From Stutzerimonas kunmingensis (GTDB lineage: Bacteria > Pseudomonadota > Gammaproteobacteria > Pseudomonadales > Pseudomonadaceae), in the NCBI RefSeq assembly GCF_002929225.1, contig NZ_PISM01000004.1, positions 806,001 to 870,000 on the forward strand: a stretch of 64,000 nt of DNA, given 5' to 3'. The position numbers and the translations under genes are program-made. This document shows positions 21,168-30,375 of this stretch, piece by piece. Numbering within the stretch: position 1 is the stretch's first letter; each line of letters begins with the position of its first letter. Below the pieces are notes generated by a model, which made no database searches, was not told the origin of the DNA, and worked only from the letters and a program-made list of their open reading frames with translations.

Positions 21168-21782
21168 ATGCGATTTCTGTTACTGGCAGTGCCTGGCTTG
21201 CTTGCATTGCTCATGCTTTCTGGCTGCATGAAGGTCAGCGACATGGCGGAGGGTACCCGTTATCACCTTCGCGATGCCGGAATTCTGGATCACAGCGAAA
21301 CCCGTCGTTCCAACTCCTGGCGCCTGCAGCCGGACTCATTCATCTATATCGCGCAGGGACATTTCGTGCCGCCCGGAGACGCATACCCGCGGCCGAACGT
21401 CGTGGCCGAAGAGGCCTTCAGCGGTTTTGTCGAGTACTTCCCAATGGTTCGTCGAGCCCGTGGCCCGCTCGGGCTTGAGGAGGCAATGGCCGAAGCGTCG
21501 GCAATGGGCGCGCATTATCTGCTGTATCTGCGGTTTGCCGCGGCTGATGATCGCATCGGCAGTTTCGACGAGCTGAACGATCAGCGCGCACTGGATCGCC
21601 TTGGTGTCGATTCCGGCGTGGTGCAGTTGATGCTGGTGGAGACCGGAACTCGCTATCTGGTCGATACCGCTCGCATTCGTAATCGTGGCGGCGTGCTCGG
21701 CATCTACGATGCAAAGCCGGAGCAACTCTTGCGTCCGCCACTGCAGGACTATGCTCGTCGGTTGTTGGGCCTGTCACGTTGA
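21168..21782 (+). CDS. Envelope lipoprotein (DUF4823-like)
   Basis: 204-residue predicted lipoprotein. A signal peptide of about 17 residues ends in the lipobox LSGC, so Cys19 would be lipidated. The mature part begins [18 protein letters not shown] and resembles the DUF4823 lipoproteins of Pseudomonas; this assignment is from memory of the family and is moderate. GAGGTGAG precedes the ATG at 21168. A small GC hairpin (21038-21054) lies between it and the radical SAM gene. Function is unknown. Confidence 0.7.
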   Translation: MRFLLLAVPGLLALLMLSGCMKVSDMAEGTRYHLRDAGILDHSETRRSNSWRLQPDSFIYIAQGHFVPPGDAYPRPNVVAEEAFSGFVEYFPMVRRARGPLGLEEAMAEASAMGAHYLLYLRFAAADDRIGSFDELNDQRALDRLGVDSGVVQLMLVETGTRYLVDTARIRNRGGVLGIYDAKPEQLLRPPLQDYARRLLGLSR

Positions 21783-21837
21783 GCGATGTGGCAGTATCGG
21801 GAACAGGCGATTACCTCATTCAATCGAGGAGGACCGA

Positions 21838-22407
21838 ATGACCGATATAGGCAAGGCTGGGGATCTGCTTGCGCAGCTGTCCGCTGGCGGGAAGAAGAAA
21901 GGGTTGCCGCCGGTGCATCTGTGGAACCCTCCGTTCTGTGGCGATCTGGACATGCGCATCGCGCGCGACGGGACCTGGCACTATCAGGGTTCGCCGATCG
22001 GGCGGCCGGCAATGGTGCGTTTGTTTTCCACGGTGATTCGCCGCGACGGCGACGACTACTTCCTGGTGACACCGGTAGAGAAGGTCGGTATCCAGGTCGA
22101 AGATGCGCCTTTCGTTGCGGTCCGGCTGGAAGTCAGTGGCGAGGGTGAGACGCAAAGCCTGCGCTTTATCACCAATGTCGAGGACGAGGTCGAGGCTGGT
22201 GAAGAGCACCCTTTGCGCGTTGTCACCGACCCGCAAACGCAGGAGCCGGCGCCATATGTGCATGTGCGTGCCAACCTCGAGGCACTGATCCATCGCAATG
22301 TGTTTTATGAGCTTGTGGAGCTGGCGGTGCCCGGCAAGGTAGATGGCAAGGATTACCTCGGTGTGTGGAGTGGCGGGACGTTCTTCCCGATTGGCGCCGC
22401 TGAGTAG
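21838..22407 (+). CDS. DUF1285 family protein
   Basis: 189-residue protein with the DUF1285 hallmarks [29 protein letters not shown] and [30 protein letters not shown] site lies just upstream. It is soluble with no signal peptide. Its function is unknown. It sits tail-to-tail with etfQO, as in other Pseudomonas, with a shared terminator between them. Confidence 0.85.
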   Translation: MTDIGKAGDLLAQLSAGGKKKGLPPVHLWNPPFCGDLDMRIARDGTWHYQGSPIGRPAMVRLFSTVIRRDGDDYFLVTPVEKVGIQVEDAPFVAVRLEVSGEGETQSLRFITNVEDEVEAGEEHPLRVVTDPQTQEPAPYVHVRANLEALIHRNVFYELVELAVPGKVDGKDYLGVWSGGTFFPIGAAE

Positions 22408-22425
22408 CTGTTTCGTTACCCATGA

Positions 22426-22457
22426 TCAAAAAAGGCTCCCGAGGGAGCCTTTTTTGA
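22426..22457. terminator. Bidirectional terminator between DUF1285 gene and etfQO
   Basis: A perfect inverted repeat, AAAAAAGGCTCCC and its complement around a GA centre, has an A-run on one side and a T-run on the other. It would end both convergent transcripts. Confidence 0.85.
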
Positions 22458-22462
22458 TGGTC

Positions 22463-24118
22463 TTACATGTTGGGGTAGTTCGGTCCGCCGGTACCTTCGG
22501 GCGCGACCCAGGTGATGTTCTGCGCCGGGTCCTTGATGTCGCAGGTCTTGCAGTGCACGCAGTTCTGCGCGTTGATCTGGAAGCGCTTGCTGCCATCGTC
22601 GTTGCTCACGACCTCGTAAACGCCGGCCGGGCAGTAACGCTGTGCCGGCTCGTCGTACATCGGCAGGTTCTTTTCGATCGGAATGCTCGGGTCGGTCAGT
22701 TTCAAGTGAACCGGCTGCTCTTCCTCGTGGTTGGTATTGGAGAGGAATACCGAGGAGAGCTTGTCGAAGCTCAGCTTGCCGTCCGGCTTGGGGTAGTCGA
22801 TTTTCTTCGACTCTGCAGCCGTCTTGAGGCAGGCGTAGTCCGGCTTGGTGTCGTGCAGGGTGAAGGGGATCTTGCCACCGAAGATGTTCTGATCGATGAA
22901 GTTGAACGCGCCACCCTTGATTGCGCCCCACTTGTGAATGGCAGCGCCGAAGTTGCGGCTCTTGTATAGCTCGTCGTACAGCCAGCTGGACTTGAAGCCC
23001 TCTTCGTACGCGGTCAGCTCGTCGCCACCTTCGCGTCCGGCCAGCAGTGCGTCCGCAGCGGCTTCGGCCGCCAGCATGCCGGACTTCATCGCCGTGTGGC
23101 TGCCCTTGATCTTGGCGAAGTTCAGGGTGCCGGCGTCGCAGCCGATCAGTGCGCCGCCGTTGAATACCATCTTCGGCAGGCAGTTGATGCCGCCCTTGGC
23201 GATCGCACGTGCGCCATAGGAAACGCGCTTGCCGCCTTCCAGGTACTGCTTGATCACTGGATGGTGCTTGTAGCGCTGGAATTCGTCGAACGGCGACAGA
23301 TACGGGTTGCTGTACGACAGGTCGACGATCAGGCCGACGACCACCTGATTGTTTTCCAGGTGATAAAGGAAGGAACCGCCAGTGTTTTCGTCGTTCAGCG
23401 GCCAGCCCGCAGTGTGCACGACCAGTCCCTGCTCATGCTTGGCCGGGTCGATGTCCCACAGTTCCTTGATGCCGATGGCGTAGTGCTGCGGGTCGACGTT
23501 GGCGTTGAGCTGGAAGCGGTTGATCAGCTGCTTGCCGATATGACCACGGCAGCCTTCGGCGAACAGCGTGTACTTGGCGCGCAGCTCCATGCCTGGCGTG
23601 TACATGCCTTCCTTCGGATTGCCTTCGCGGTCGACGCCAAGGTCACCGGTGACGATACCGCGCACGATGCCGTTCTCGTCGATCAGCGCTTCCTGAGCGG
23701 CGAAGCCTGGGTAGATCTCGACACCCAGGTTCTCGGCCTGCTGGGCCAGCCAGCGGCACAGGTTGCCGAGGGAAATGATGTAGTTGCCTTCGTTGTGCAT
23801 GGTCTTGGGGACCAGTGCATTGGGCAGCTTGCTGGCGGCTTCGGCGGTCTTGAGCAGGTAGATGTCGTCACGCTTGACCGGCGTATTGAGCGGGGCGCCG
23901 AGCTCTTTCCAGTCAGGGAACAGCTCATTCAGTGCGCGCGGCTCGAAGACTGCGCCGGATAGAATATGGGCGCCTACTTCGGAGCCTTTCTCAACGACGC
24001 ATACACTGATTTCCTGACCAGCGTCGGCGGCTTTCTGCTTCAGGCGGCAGGCTGCGGATAGGCCTGCAGGGCCGGCGCCGACGATGACAACGTCGAATTC
24101 CATGTATTCGCGTTCCAT
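22463..24118 (-). CDS. etfD: Electron transfer flavoprotein-ubiquinone oxidoreductase
   Basis: 551-residue FAD and 4Fe-4S enzyme that passes electrons from reduced ETF (fatty acid and amino acid oxidation) to ubiquinone at the membrane. The N-terminus has the FAD-binding VVIVGAGPAGLSAAC motif. The C-terminus has the cluster-binding cysteines in CPAGVYE and QNCVHCKTCDIKDPAQNI. AGGAGA precedes the ATG at 24118. It is divergent from etfBA and transcribed from a near-consensus promoter next to a PsrA-like operator. Confidence 0.95.
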   Translation of the reverse strand: MEREYMEFDVVIVGAGPAGLSAACRLKQKAADAGQEISVCVVEKGSEVGAHILSGAVFEPRALNELFPDWKELGAPLNTPVKRDDIYLLKTAEAASKLPNALVPKTMHNEGNYIISLGNLCRWLAQQAENLGVEIYPGFAAQEALIDENGIVRGIVTGDLGVDREGNPKEGMYTPGMELRAKYTLFAEGCRGHIGKQLINRFQLNANVDPQHYAIGIKELWDIDPAKHEQGLVVHTAGWPLNDENTGGSFLYHLENNQVVVGLIVDLSYSNPYLSPFDEFQRYKHHPVIKQYLEGGKRVSYGARAIAKGGINCLPKMVFNGGALIGCDAGTLNFAKIKGSHTAMKSGMLAAEAAADALLAGREGGDELTAYEEGFKSSWLYDELYKSRNFGAAIHKWGAIKGGAFNFIDQNIFGGKIPFTLHDTKPDYACLKTAAESKKIDYPKPDGKLSFDKLSSVFLSNTNHEEEQPVHLKLTDPSIPIEKNLPMYDEPAQRYCPAGVYEVVSNDDGSKRFQINAQNCVHCKTCDIKDPAQNITWVAPEGTGGPNYPNM

Positions 24119-24200
24119 TGGGCTTTCTCCTACTCAGGGCTTGGTTGTTATATAAGTGGTGGAGGGCTGTGATCGGTCCCTGACCGAGCCGGGCCGGCGC

Positions 24201-24229
24201 ATTATATATAGACGCTCGAATCGGTCCAA
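24201..24229 (-). promoter_or_regulatory. Sigma-70 promoter of the ETF-quinone oxidoreductase gene
   Basis: On the minus strand TTGGAC (24229-24224) and a consensus TATAAT (24206-24201) are separated by 17 bases. The transcript would begin near 24194, with a leader of about 75 nt. Confidence 0.75.
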
Positions 24230-24231
24230 TA

Positions 24232-24245
24232 CAAACGTTTGTTTG
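24232..24245. promoter_or_regulatory. PsrA-like operator between divergent etf promoters
   Basis: CAAAC-GTTT-GTTTG fits the Pseudomonas PsrA consensus (C/G)AAAC-N2-4-GTTT(G/C). It starts two bases beyond the -35 of the etfQO promoter and overlaps the -35 region of the etfBA promoter. PsrA is a long-chain-fatty-acid-responsive TetR repressor known to control etf genes in P. aeruginosa, so fatty-acid induction is the expected regulation. Confidence 0.6.
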
Positions 24246-24269
24246 AATTTTCTGGAAGCCTGTTAGAAT
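24243..24269 (+). promoter_or_regulatory. Promoter of etfB-etfA
   Basis: An extended -10 (TGTTAGAAT, 24261-24269) lies 15-16 bases after a TTGAAT/TTTGAA -35. The -35 overlaps the PsrA-like operator. The leader to etfB would be about 170 nt. Confidence 0.55.
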
Positions 24270-24448
24270 CGCCCGAACCGCGTCGTTATGACGGGTCATA
24301 TGCGTTGTTGACCCCGTCCGCGGCCTGCGGTCAAGATACGGACGGTTTGCACTCGCCGAACAGGGCAGCGGCTATCAAAACCCAAGCCACGAGCAAGGCT
24401 CGGTTCGCCTCGGCGGAATTCTATTCACCGGAGAGTAACGAGGAATCC

Positions 24449-25198
24449 ATGAAGGTTCTTGTAGCTGTCAAACGAGTGGTCGATTACAACGTCAAGGTTC
24501 GCGTCAAGGCGGACAATTCGGGCGTTGACCTCGCCAACGTCAAGATGTCGATGAACCCCTTCTGCGAAATTGCCGTGGAAGAAGCCGTACGCCTGAAAGA
24601 GAAGGGCGTGGCGAGCGAAATCGTTGTCGTCTCCATCGGTCCGACCGCTGCTCAGGAGCAGCTGCGCACCGCGCTGGCGCTGGGCGCCGACCGCGCCGTG
24701 CTGGTCGAGTCCAACGACGAACTGAACTCCCTTGCGGTCGCCAAGCTGCTCAAGGCCGTGGTCGACAAGGAGCAGCCGCAGCTGGTCATTCTCGGCAAGC
24801 AGGCGATCGACAGCGACAACAACCAGACCGGGCAGATGCTCGGTGCACTGACTGGCTATGCCCAAGGCACCTTCGCCTCCAAGGTGGAAGTGGCTGGCGA
24901 CAAGGTCAACGTGACCCGCGAAATCGACGGCGGCCTGCAGACCGTCGCGCTCAGCCTGCCGGCGATCGTCACCACCGACCTGCGTCTGAACGAGCCGCGC
25001 TACGCGTCGCTGCCGAACATCATGAAGGCCAAGAAGAAGCCGCTGGAAACGCTGACTCCAGATGCGCTGGGCGTCACCACCACGTCTACCGTGAAGACCC
25101 TGAAAGTCGAAGCGCCGGCTGCCCGCAGCGCCGGTATCAAGGTCAAGTCCGTGGCTGAACTGGTCGAGAAACTGAAGAACGAGGCGAAGGTAATCTAA
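24449..25198 (+). CDS. etfB: Electron transfer flavoprotein beta subunit
   Basis: 249-residue ETF beta subunit, carrying AMP and forming the heterodimer with EtfA that accepts electrons from acyl-CoA and other flavin dehydrogenases. [14 protein letters not shown] is the family start. The ETF beta signature is in [37 protein letters not shown]. The preceding GAGAGTAACGAGG serves as ribosome binding site; in-frame sequence upstream is leader. EtfA begins at the next base after the stop. Confidence 0.97.
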   Translation: MKVLVAVKRVVDYNVKVRVKADNSGVDLANVKMSMNPFCEIAVEEAVRLKEKGVASEIVVVSIGPTAAQEQLRTALALGADRAVLVESNDELNSLAVAKLLKAVVDKEQPQLVILGKQAIDSDNNQTGQMLGALTGYAQGTFASKVEVAGDKVNVTREIDGGLQTVALSLPAIVTTDLRLNEPRYASLPNIMKAKKKPLETLTPDALGVTTTSTVKTLKVEAPAARSAGIKVKSVAELVEKLKNEAKVI

Positions 25199-26143
25199 AT
25201 GACTATCCTGGTTATCGCTGAACACAATAATGCCGTTCTCGCGGCCGCTACCCTGAACACCGTTGCCGCCGCCAAGCGGATTGCCGCCCAGGCCATCGGT
25301 GGCGACATCCACGTACTGGTAGCCGGCAGTGGCTGCGGTGCCATCGGTGAAGCAGCCGCGCAGATCGAAGGCGTGGCCAAGGTACTGGTCGCTGACGACG
25401 CGGCTTACGCCAATCAGCTGCCGGAAAACGTCGCGCCGCTGATCGCCGACCTGGCGAAGAACTACAGCCACGTGCTGGCTGCGGCGACCACCAACGGCAA
25501 GAACTTCCTGCCGCGCGTTGCTGCTCAACTGGATGTCGATCAGATCTCCGAGATCATCGCCGTTGAAAGCGCCGATACCTTCAAGCGCCCGATCTATGCC
25601 GGTAACGCCATCGCTACCGTGCAGTCCAGCGCTGCCATCAAGGTCATCACCGTGCGTGCCACCGGCTTCGATGCCGTGAATGCCACCGGCGGTTCGGCTG
25701 CGGTCGAGCAGGTCTCAGGCGCTGGCGATGCCGGCAAGTCGACTTTCGTTGGCGAAGAGCTGGCCAAGTCGGATCGTCCCGAGCTGACCGCTGCCAAGAT
25801 CGTTGTTTCCGGCGGTCGTGGCATGCAAAACGGCGAGAACTTCAAGCACCTGTACTCGCTGGCCGACAAGCTTGGCGCGGCTGTTGGTGCCTCCCGTGCC
25901 GCTGTCGATGCCGGCTTCGTGCCCAACGACATGCAGGTCGGACAGACCGGCAAGATCGTTGCACCGCAGCTGTACATCGCGGTGGGTATCTCCGGCGCCA
26001 TCCAGCACCTGGCGGGTATGAAGGACTCCAAGGTGATCGTCGCGATCAACAAGGACGAGGAAGCGCCGATCTTCCAGGTTGCCGACTACGGCCTGGTGGG
26101 GGATCTGTTCGAGATCGTGCCGGAGCTGGAAAAGCTCGTCTGA
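25199..26143 (+). CDS. etfA: Electron transfer flavoprotein alpha subunit
   Basis: 314-residue FAD-binding subunit of ETF. The C-terminal FAD domain is intact, with [24 protein letters not shown], the [25 protein letters not shown] signature and [15 protein letters not shown]. It starts directly after the etfB stop (TAAATG), so the subunits are translated in a coupled way. Confidence 0.97.
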   Translation: MTILVIAEHNNAVLAAATLNTVAAAKRIAAQAIGGDIHVLVAGSGCGAIGEAAAQIEGVAKVLVADDAAYANQLPENVAPLIADLAKNYSHVLAAATTNGKNFLPRVAAQLDVDQISEIIAVESADTFKRPIYAGNAIATVQSSAAIKVITVRATGFDAVNATGGSAAVEQVSGAGDAGKSTFVGEELAKSDRPELTAAKIVVSGGRGMQNGENFKHLYSLADKLGAAVGASRAAVDAGFVPNDMQVGQTGKIVAPQLYIAVGISGAIQHLAGMKDSKVIVAINKDEEAPIFQVADYGLVGDLFEIVPELEKLV

Positions 26144-26161
26144 AGCTGATCGCTGTTGAAG

Positions 26162-26187
26162 AAACCCGCTCATGTAGCGGGTTTTTT
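26162..26187 (+). terminator. Intrinsic terminator after etfA
   Basis: AAACCCGCT and AGCGGGTTT form a nine-base stem with loop CATGT, followed by six T residues, 18 bases past the etfA stop. Confidence 0.85.
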
Positions 26188-26269
26188 CATGGGCGATGGG
26201 CGGGTTCGTCGGTGTACCATCGGCGAACTTCGATCAGCATCAGTTAACTCGCGCAATAAGGGGATCTTC

Positions 26270-27094
26270 ATGCGTTTCGCTTTTCCGTTGAAATTGGCCA
26301 TGGTCGCGCTGGTGTTGGCAACGCCATTCACGGCAGCGGCAGCGGGGAAGTGCGACCGTCTGGTGGCGACTGGCGCAGCGGACAACCCTCCCTTTCTCTG
26401 GCGCGATCCGCAGAACCCGAAGCGTCTGATCGGGGCTAATGCGGACCTGCTCGGGCAGATCGCCGACTCGCTCGATCTGAAACTGGACCTGCTTTACACC
26501 GGTGACCGAACCAAAGCGCTCGAAGAGGTGCGCAGTGGCCGGGTCGACGTACTGGCCGATGCGACACTGACGGTGCAGCGACTCGAAGAACTGGATTTCG
26601 TCCACCCGGCCATCCTGCAATTGCAGACCGTCGCCTGGGTACGCAATGAGCCCGGCTTCTTCTATGCCAGCCGTGAAGATCTGGGAGGCCACGCCGGCTT
26701 GATCGCTGGCACCAGCCGCTTCGGTAGCGAGTTCGACGCCTTCGCGAAAAAACACCTGCAATTGCAGCCGGTCGCCGACCTCGCTCAGGGGCTGAAGCGG
26801 ATCGTGGCGGGCAATGGCGACTACTTGCTGCATGAGCGGTACAGTGCAGTCGCGGCGGCTGATGCATTGGGGCTGCTGGACAAGGTGCAGCGTCTCGAAC
26901 CTCCAGTGGTAGGCCGGGATATGCACCTGGCCATTTCGCACGACTCGGCCTGCAATGATCCCTGGCTGCGCGGACAACTGGCGCGGAAGATGACAGAATT
27001 GCGCGCCGCCGGTGTGCCTGAGCAACTGGTGGCGCACAACCTGACTGTCTGGAAGAACCAGCAGTCAGAGCGGGCAAAGGCTTCGAAAAAGTAG
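26270..27094 (+). CDS. Periplasmic solute-binding protein, family 3
   Basis: 274-residue secreted protein. A signal peptide of about 25 residues ends in AAAA-GKC. The mature part has the SBP_bac_3 layout: NPPFLWRD near the start, ADLLGQIADSLDLKLDLLYTGDRTKALEEVRSGRVDVLADATLT in lobe 1, and AGTSRFGSEFDAF as the lobe crossover. No permease or ATPase gene is adjacent, so it may act as a stand-alone sensor or serve a distant transporter. The ligand is unknown. An A-to-GGGG tract upstream of the ATG (AAGGGGA) serves as ribosome binding site. Confidence 0.82.
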   Translation: MRFAFPLKLAMVALVLATPFTAAAAGKCDRLVATGAADNPPFLWRDPQNPKRLIGANADLLGQIADSLDLKLDLLYTGDRTKALEEVRSGRVDVLADATLTVQRLEELDFVHPAILQLQTVAWVRNEPGFFYASREDLGGHAGLIAGTSRFGSEFDAFAKKHLQLQPVADLAQGLKRIVAGNGDYLLHERYSAVAAADALGLLDKVQRLEPPVVGRDMHLAISHDSACNDPWLRGQLARKMTELRAAGVPEQLVAHNLTVWKNQQSERAKASKK

Positions 27095-27102
27095 GACTCG
27101 CC

Positions 27103-27459
27103 GTGTTGAAACGACTTCTCGCCAGCCCATTTCTGGTCCTGGTTTTCCTGACTGGCTGTGCCAGTGACCCTGTTCCGACAGAACAATTGCGTTTGACCGC
27201 ACAGGCCGTAGCCCAGGCGCGCTCCGTAGGCGCAACCGATGCGTACGAGGACCTCGTGCTGGCCGAAAGCAAGTTGAGCAAGGCCCAGGCGGCACTCCAG
27301 GCGGGCGATAATCGCGAAGCTCGGCTGTTGGCCGAGCAGGCAGAGCTGGATGCGCGTCTGGCGGAGAGCAGGGTTCTGAAGGACAAGCGCGAGGCCCAGA
27401 TCGACGATCTGAATCGTCGCATTCAGCGGCTACGGCAGTTGCTGGGGGAGGCCAGGTGA
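27103..27459 (+). CDS. Small DUF4398-like lipoprotein
   Basis: 118 residues from a GTG at 27103, eight bases after the solute-binding gene. The signal peptide ends in the lipobox LTGC (Cys19). The mature part is a single long amphipathic helical segment rich in Ala, Glu, Gln and Arg, typical of DUF4398 proteins (LVLAESKLSKAQAALQAGDNREARLLAEQAELDA). It overlaps the next gene by four bases. It probably forms a coiled coil at the outer membrane; its role is unknown. Confidence 0.75.
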   Translation: MLKRLLASPFLVLVFLTGCASDPVPTEQLRLTAQAVAQARSVGATDAYEDLVLAESKLSKAQAALQAGDNREARLLAEQAELDARLAESRVLKDKREAQIDDLNRRIQRLRQLLGEAR

Positions 27460-28253
27460 GAAGTGGATTTGCGATAGCCCTGGCTGGGCTGGTACTGGCT
27501 GGTTGCTCGACGCCGCAGACCGAGCTCGAATTGAACCGCGCATCTGCCGCGCTGCAACGAATTCAGGCGGACAGCATGGTCCAGCGCAGCGCGCCGAAGG
27601 ATGTTCAGCGTGCACTCGAAACGCAGCAACGCGCCGAGCGTTTCAACCAGTACTGGGGGGGCGCCGCCGACGCCCGGCATTACGCCTACCTGAGTCAGCG
27701 CTACAGCGAAATCGCCGCGCAGCAGGGTGAGCTGCTGCAGCATCAGGAACAGGTCGCACGCCTGGAGATGGAGCGCGACCGGCTGCGGCGCATGCTGCAG
27801 GACGCCAGGTTGATGACCGCCGAGCAACAGGGGCGCTGGCTGGAAGACCAGATGATGAGCCTGGCTGCCAGCGAAACCGATCGCGGCATGGTCATGACGC
27901 TGGGCGACGTGCTGTTTCGTGCCGGCAGTGCCGACCTCAGCCACACGGCCAATCGCACTTTGCTCAAGCTGGTGCATTTCCTCCAGCTCAATCCGCAGCG
28001 CAAGATTCGCATCGAGGGATACAGCGACAGCCGCGGCGATGCCCAGGAGAATCTCGCGCTGTCGCAGGCGCGGGCGCAAACGGTGGCGGATCTGCTGATC
28101 AATCTTGGCGTCGCTGCCGAGCGGGTAGAGGTGCGCGGCTATGGTGAGCGCTTTCCGTTGGCCGAGAACGCCTCGGCACGCGGTCGCGCGCAGAACCGTC
28201 GCGTTGAGATCCTGTTCTCCGACGCGGAAGGCAATCTCGGCCCCGACCGTTAG
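27456..28253 (+). CDS. OmpA-family peptidoglycan-binding lipoprotein
   Basis: 265 residues from a GTG overlapping the previous stop by four bases. A signal peptide with lipobox LAGC is followed by a helical, Gln/Arg/Glu-rich region related to DUF4398. The OmpA C-terminal domain covers about residues 145-260, with DVLFRAGSADL, GYSDSRGD and the NRRVEILFSD ending that bind diaminopimelate. It would anchor the outer membrane to the cell wall. The repeated DUF4398-like helical region shared with its neighbour suggests the two products work together. Confidence 0.85.
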   Translation: MRSGFAIALAGLVLAGCSTPQTELELNRASAALQRIQADSMVQRSAPKDVQRALETQQRAERFNQYWGGAADARHYAYLSQRYSEIAAQQGELLQHQEQVARLEMERDRLRRMLQDARLMTAEQQGRWLEDQMMSLAASETDRGMVMTLGDVLFRAGSADLSHTANRTLLKLVHFLQLNPQRKIRIEGYSDSRGDAQENLALSQARAQTVADLLINLGVAAERVEVRGYGERFPLAENASARGRAQNRRVEILFSDAEGNLGPDR

Positions 28254-28363
28254 TCGCGCGGCCATCTGAGCAGACTGTTTCGCCTAGACGTGACCTAACT
28301 GTATTGGTCTGGGTCTCCAGCAGTGCGCTACTGTTACGGTTCAGTTGGCAGGAGACCGGCTAG

Positions 28364-29794
28364 ATGACCAATCTGTTGCTCTATCAGCGCATTGCCCAGC
28401 AGCTTGCCGAAGATATTCGGCGCGGCGTATATCGCCCCGGTGAGCGCGTGCCGTCGGTACGCAAGATGAGCCGACAGCTGAGTGTCAGCCACGCCACGGT
28501 GTTGCAGGCGTACGCCAATCTCGAAGATCAGGGCATGATCCGTGCGCGCCCGCAGTCCGGCTTCTACGTCCACCAGACGCCCGTACTCACTGCGCCGACC
28601 CCGGATATTGCCCAGGTCGAGCGGCCGAAACTGGTCACCCGCAGCAGCATCATCAATCAGGTGCTCAGCGAGTCGCGCCGCGAGGGGCTGATTCCGCTGG
28701 GGGCGGCCGTGCCGCATGTGGATTACCTGCCGGTACGGGCGTTGCACCAGCAGCTGGCGAAGGTCACGCGGTTTCACAGCCCGCGGGCATTCAGCTACAT
28801 GTTCAGCCCGGGCTACGAGCCGCTGCGCCGCCAGGTGGCGATTCGCATGCGCGATGCCGGTGTGGTGGTGGATTCGAGCGAAATCGTCATCACCCATGGC
28901 TGCGTTGACGCGTTGCAGATGTCACTGCGGGTCCTGACCAAGCCGGGCGATCTCATCGCCGCCGAGTCGCCGACCTATTACGGCTTGCTGCAACTGGCCG
29001 ATCTGCTCGGTCTGAAGGTCATCGAGATACCCAGCGACCCGGATACCGGAATGAGCCTTGAGGCGCTGCAGCTTGCGGCAGGGCAGTGGCCGATCAAGGC
29101 GCTGGTGCTGACCGCGCGCCTGAGCAATCCGCTGGGCGTGAGCATGCCTGACCACCGGCAGAAGCAGCTGCTGAGCCTGGCGGCGCGTTTCGACATCCAG
29201 ATCGTCGAGGACGATATCTATGGCGAACTGATGTTCGACCAGGGCCAGTACAAGGCGCTCAAGTCCAATGATCGGGACGGACGTGTCATCTACTGTTCCA
29301 GCTTTTCCAAGACGCTTTCGCCGGGGGTGCGCATCGGTTGGGTCATCGCCGGGCGCCATCAGGCCGAGATCGAGCGCCTGCAGACCTTCAGCACCCATTC
29401 GGCGTGCAGCGTCACTCAGATGGGTGTGGCGGCTTATCTGGAGAACGGGGGTTACGATCGACACCTGCGTGCCATCCGCCAGGAGTACCGCAAGAATCTC
29501 AGCGCGTTTCAGCTGGCGGTACAGCGCTACTTCCCGGAAGGCACACAGATGACGCGCCCCAAGGGCAACTTCATCCTCTGGGTCAGCCTGCCGGTGCGGG
29601 TCAATACCCAGGACCTGCACGTCAGGGCGCTGGAGCGGGGGATCAGCATCGCGCCGGGACTGATCTTCAGCAACACTGAACAATTCAACCACTGCATTCG
29701 TCTCAACTGTGGGCTGCCCTGGAATAACGAGACCGAGCGGGCGCTGCGGACACTCGGGCAGCTGGCTTCGGAACTGTGCCGGGATGCCCAGTAG
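28364..29794 (+). CDS. MocR-type regulator: GntR helix-turn-helix fused to aminotransferase domain
   Basis: 476 residues. Residues 1-75 are a GntR winged helix (ERVPSVRKMSRQLSVSHATVLQAYANLEDQG), followed by a class I aminotransferase-like domain. The PLP lysine is in SSFSKTLSPGVRIGWV. Such MocR proteins use PLP or its amino-acid adducts as effector and usually regulate a nearby gene or themselves. The 110-base gap upstream holds a CTGG-N4-CCAG palindrome (28309-28320) that could be its site. The target gene cannot be named; the next gene is on the same strand 33 bases after its stop. Confidence 0.85.
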   Translation: MTNLLLYQRIAQQLAEDIRRGVYRPGERVPSVRKMSRQLSVSHATVLQAYANLEDQGMIRARPQSGFYVHQTPVLTAPTPDIAQVERPKLVTRSSIINQVLSESRREGLIPLGAAVPHVDYLPVRALHQQLAKVTRFHSPRAFSYMFSPGYEPLRRQVAIRMRDAGVVVDSSEIVITHGCVDALQMSLRVLTKPGDLIAAESPTYYGLLQLADLLGLKVIEIPSDPDTGMSLEALQLAAGQWPIKALVLTARLSNPLGVSMPDHRQKQLLSLAARFDIQIVEDDIYGELMFDQGQYKALKSNDRDGRVIYCSSFSKTLSPGVRIGWVIAGRHQAEIERLQTFSTHSACSVTQMGVAAYLENGGYDRHLRAIRQEYRKNLSAFQLAVQRYFPEGTQMTRPKGNFILWVSLPVRVNTQDLHVRALERGISIAPGLIFSNTEQFNHCIRLNCGLPWNNETERALRTLGQLASELCRDAQ

Positions 29795-29827
29795 CGCCCC
29801 AAACCTGCCGCTGTAAGGAGCGATCGG

Positions 29828-30349
29828 ATGCGAAGGCCGCTGTTGTTATTGCTGTCGTTGGCCTTGCTGGGGGGATGCGGGGACGACGAATCGACTTCAT
29901 CGCGTGCGCCCGCGCCGGTCGAGCAGCCCTCTGAACCGGAGAGTATCGTCGAGCAGGAAGAGGTGCCGCCTGATCTCGATATTGAGCTGGCGCCAATCGA
30001 AGAAACCTCCGATGCCGAGCCGCCGGAAGTGGAGATCAGCCTGCCCGAACCCGTTCCCGAGGACGAGGCACCTGCCCCGGCGCCGCAGCCATCGACGGCT
30101 AAGCGCTCCACGCCGCCGCCAGCGAAGGTCGAACTGCCCGAGCCGGAACTCGATCTGCGCTTGCCCGAGGAACTGGTCGAGGAGCTGGCGCCAGGCCCGG
30201 GTGATGAATCGATGCGGCTGTTACCGCCGCTTTTCGAGGGTGGCGGGCCGTCGCGATCGATGCAGATCGGCGGCCGGCTGATTTCCGGCGAGGCAGAAGA
30301 CGAGGAGCTCATCGAGGGCGCGGAGATTCGCCTCGAATTCAAGCGCTGA
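29828..30349 (+). CDS. Acidic, proline-rich lipoprotein of unknown function
   Basis: 173 residues. A strong AAGGAG site precedes the ATG. The signal peptide ends in the lipobox LGGC (Cys17). The mature protein is a low-complexity acidic linker dominated by Glu, Pro and Ala (residues about 25-130), then a short conserved-looking C-terminal part with MQIGGRLISGEAEDEELIEGAEIRLEFKR. No domain is recognised. It is a Pseudomonas-type hypothetical lipoprotein, convergent with the GGDEF-EAL gene. Confidence 0.65.
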   Translation: MRRPLLLLLSLALLGGCGDDESTSSRAPAPVEQPSEPESIVEQEEVPPDLDIELAPIEETSDAEPPEVEISLPEPVPEDEAPAPAPQPSTAKRSTPPPAKVELPEPELDLRLPEELVEELAPGPGDESMRLLPPLFEGGGPSRSMQIGGRLISGEAEDEELIEGAEIRLEFKR

Positions 30350-30375
30350 GGTGCATGCGTTCCCCGGCCTTCGCT

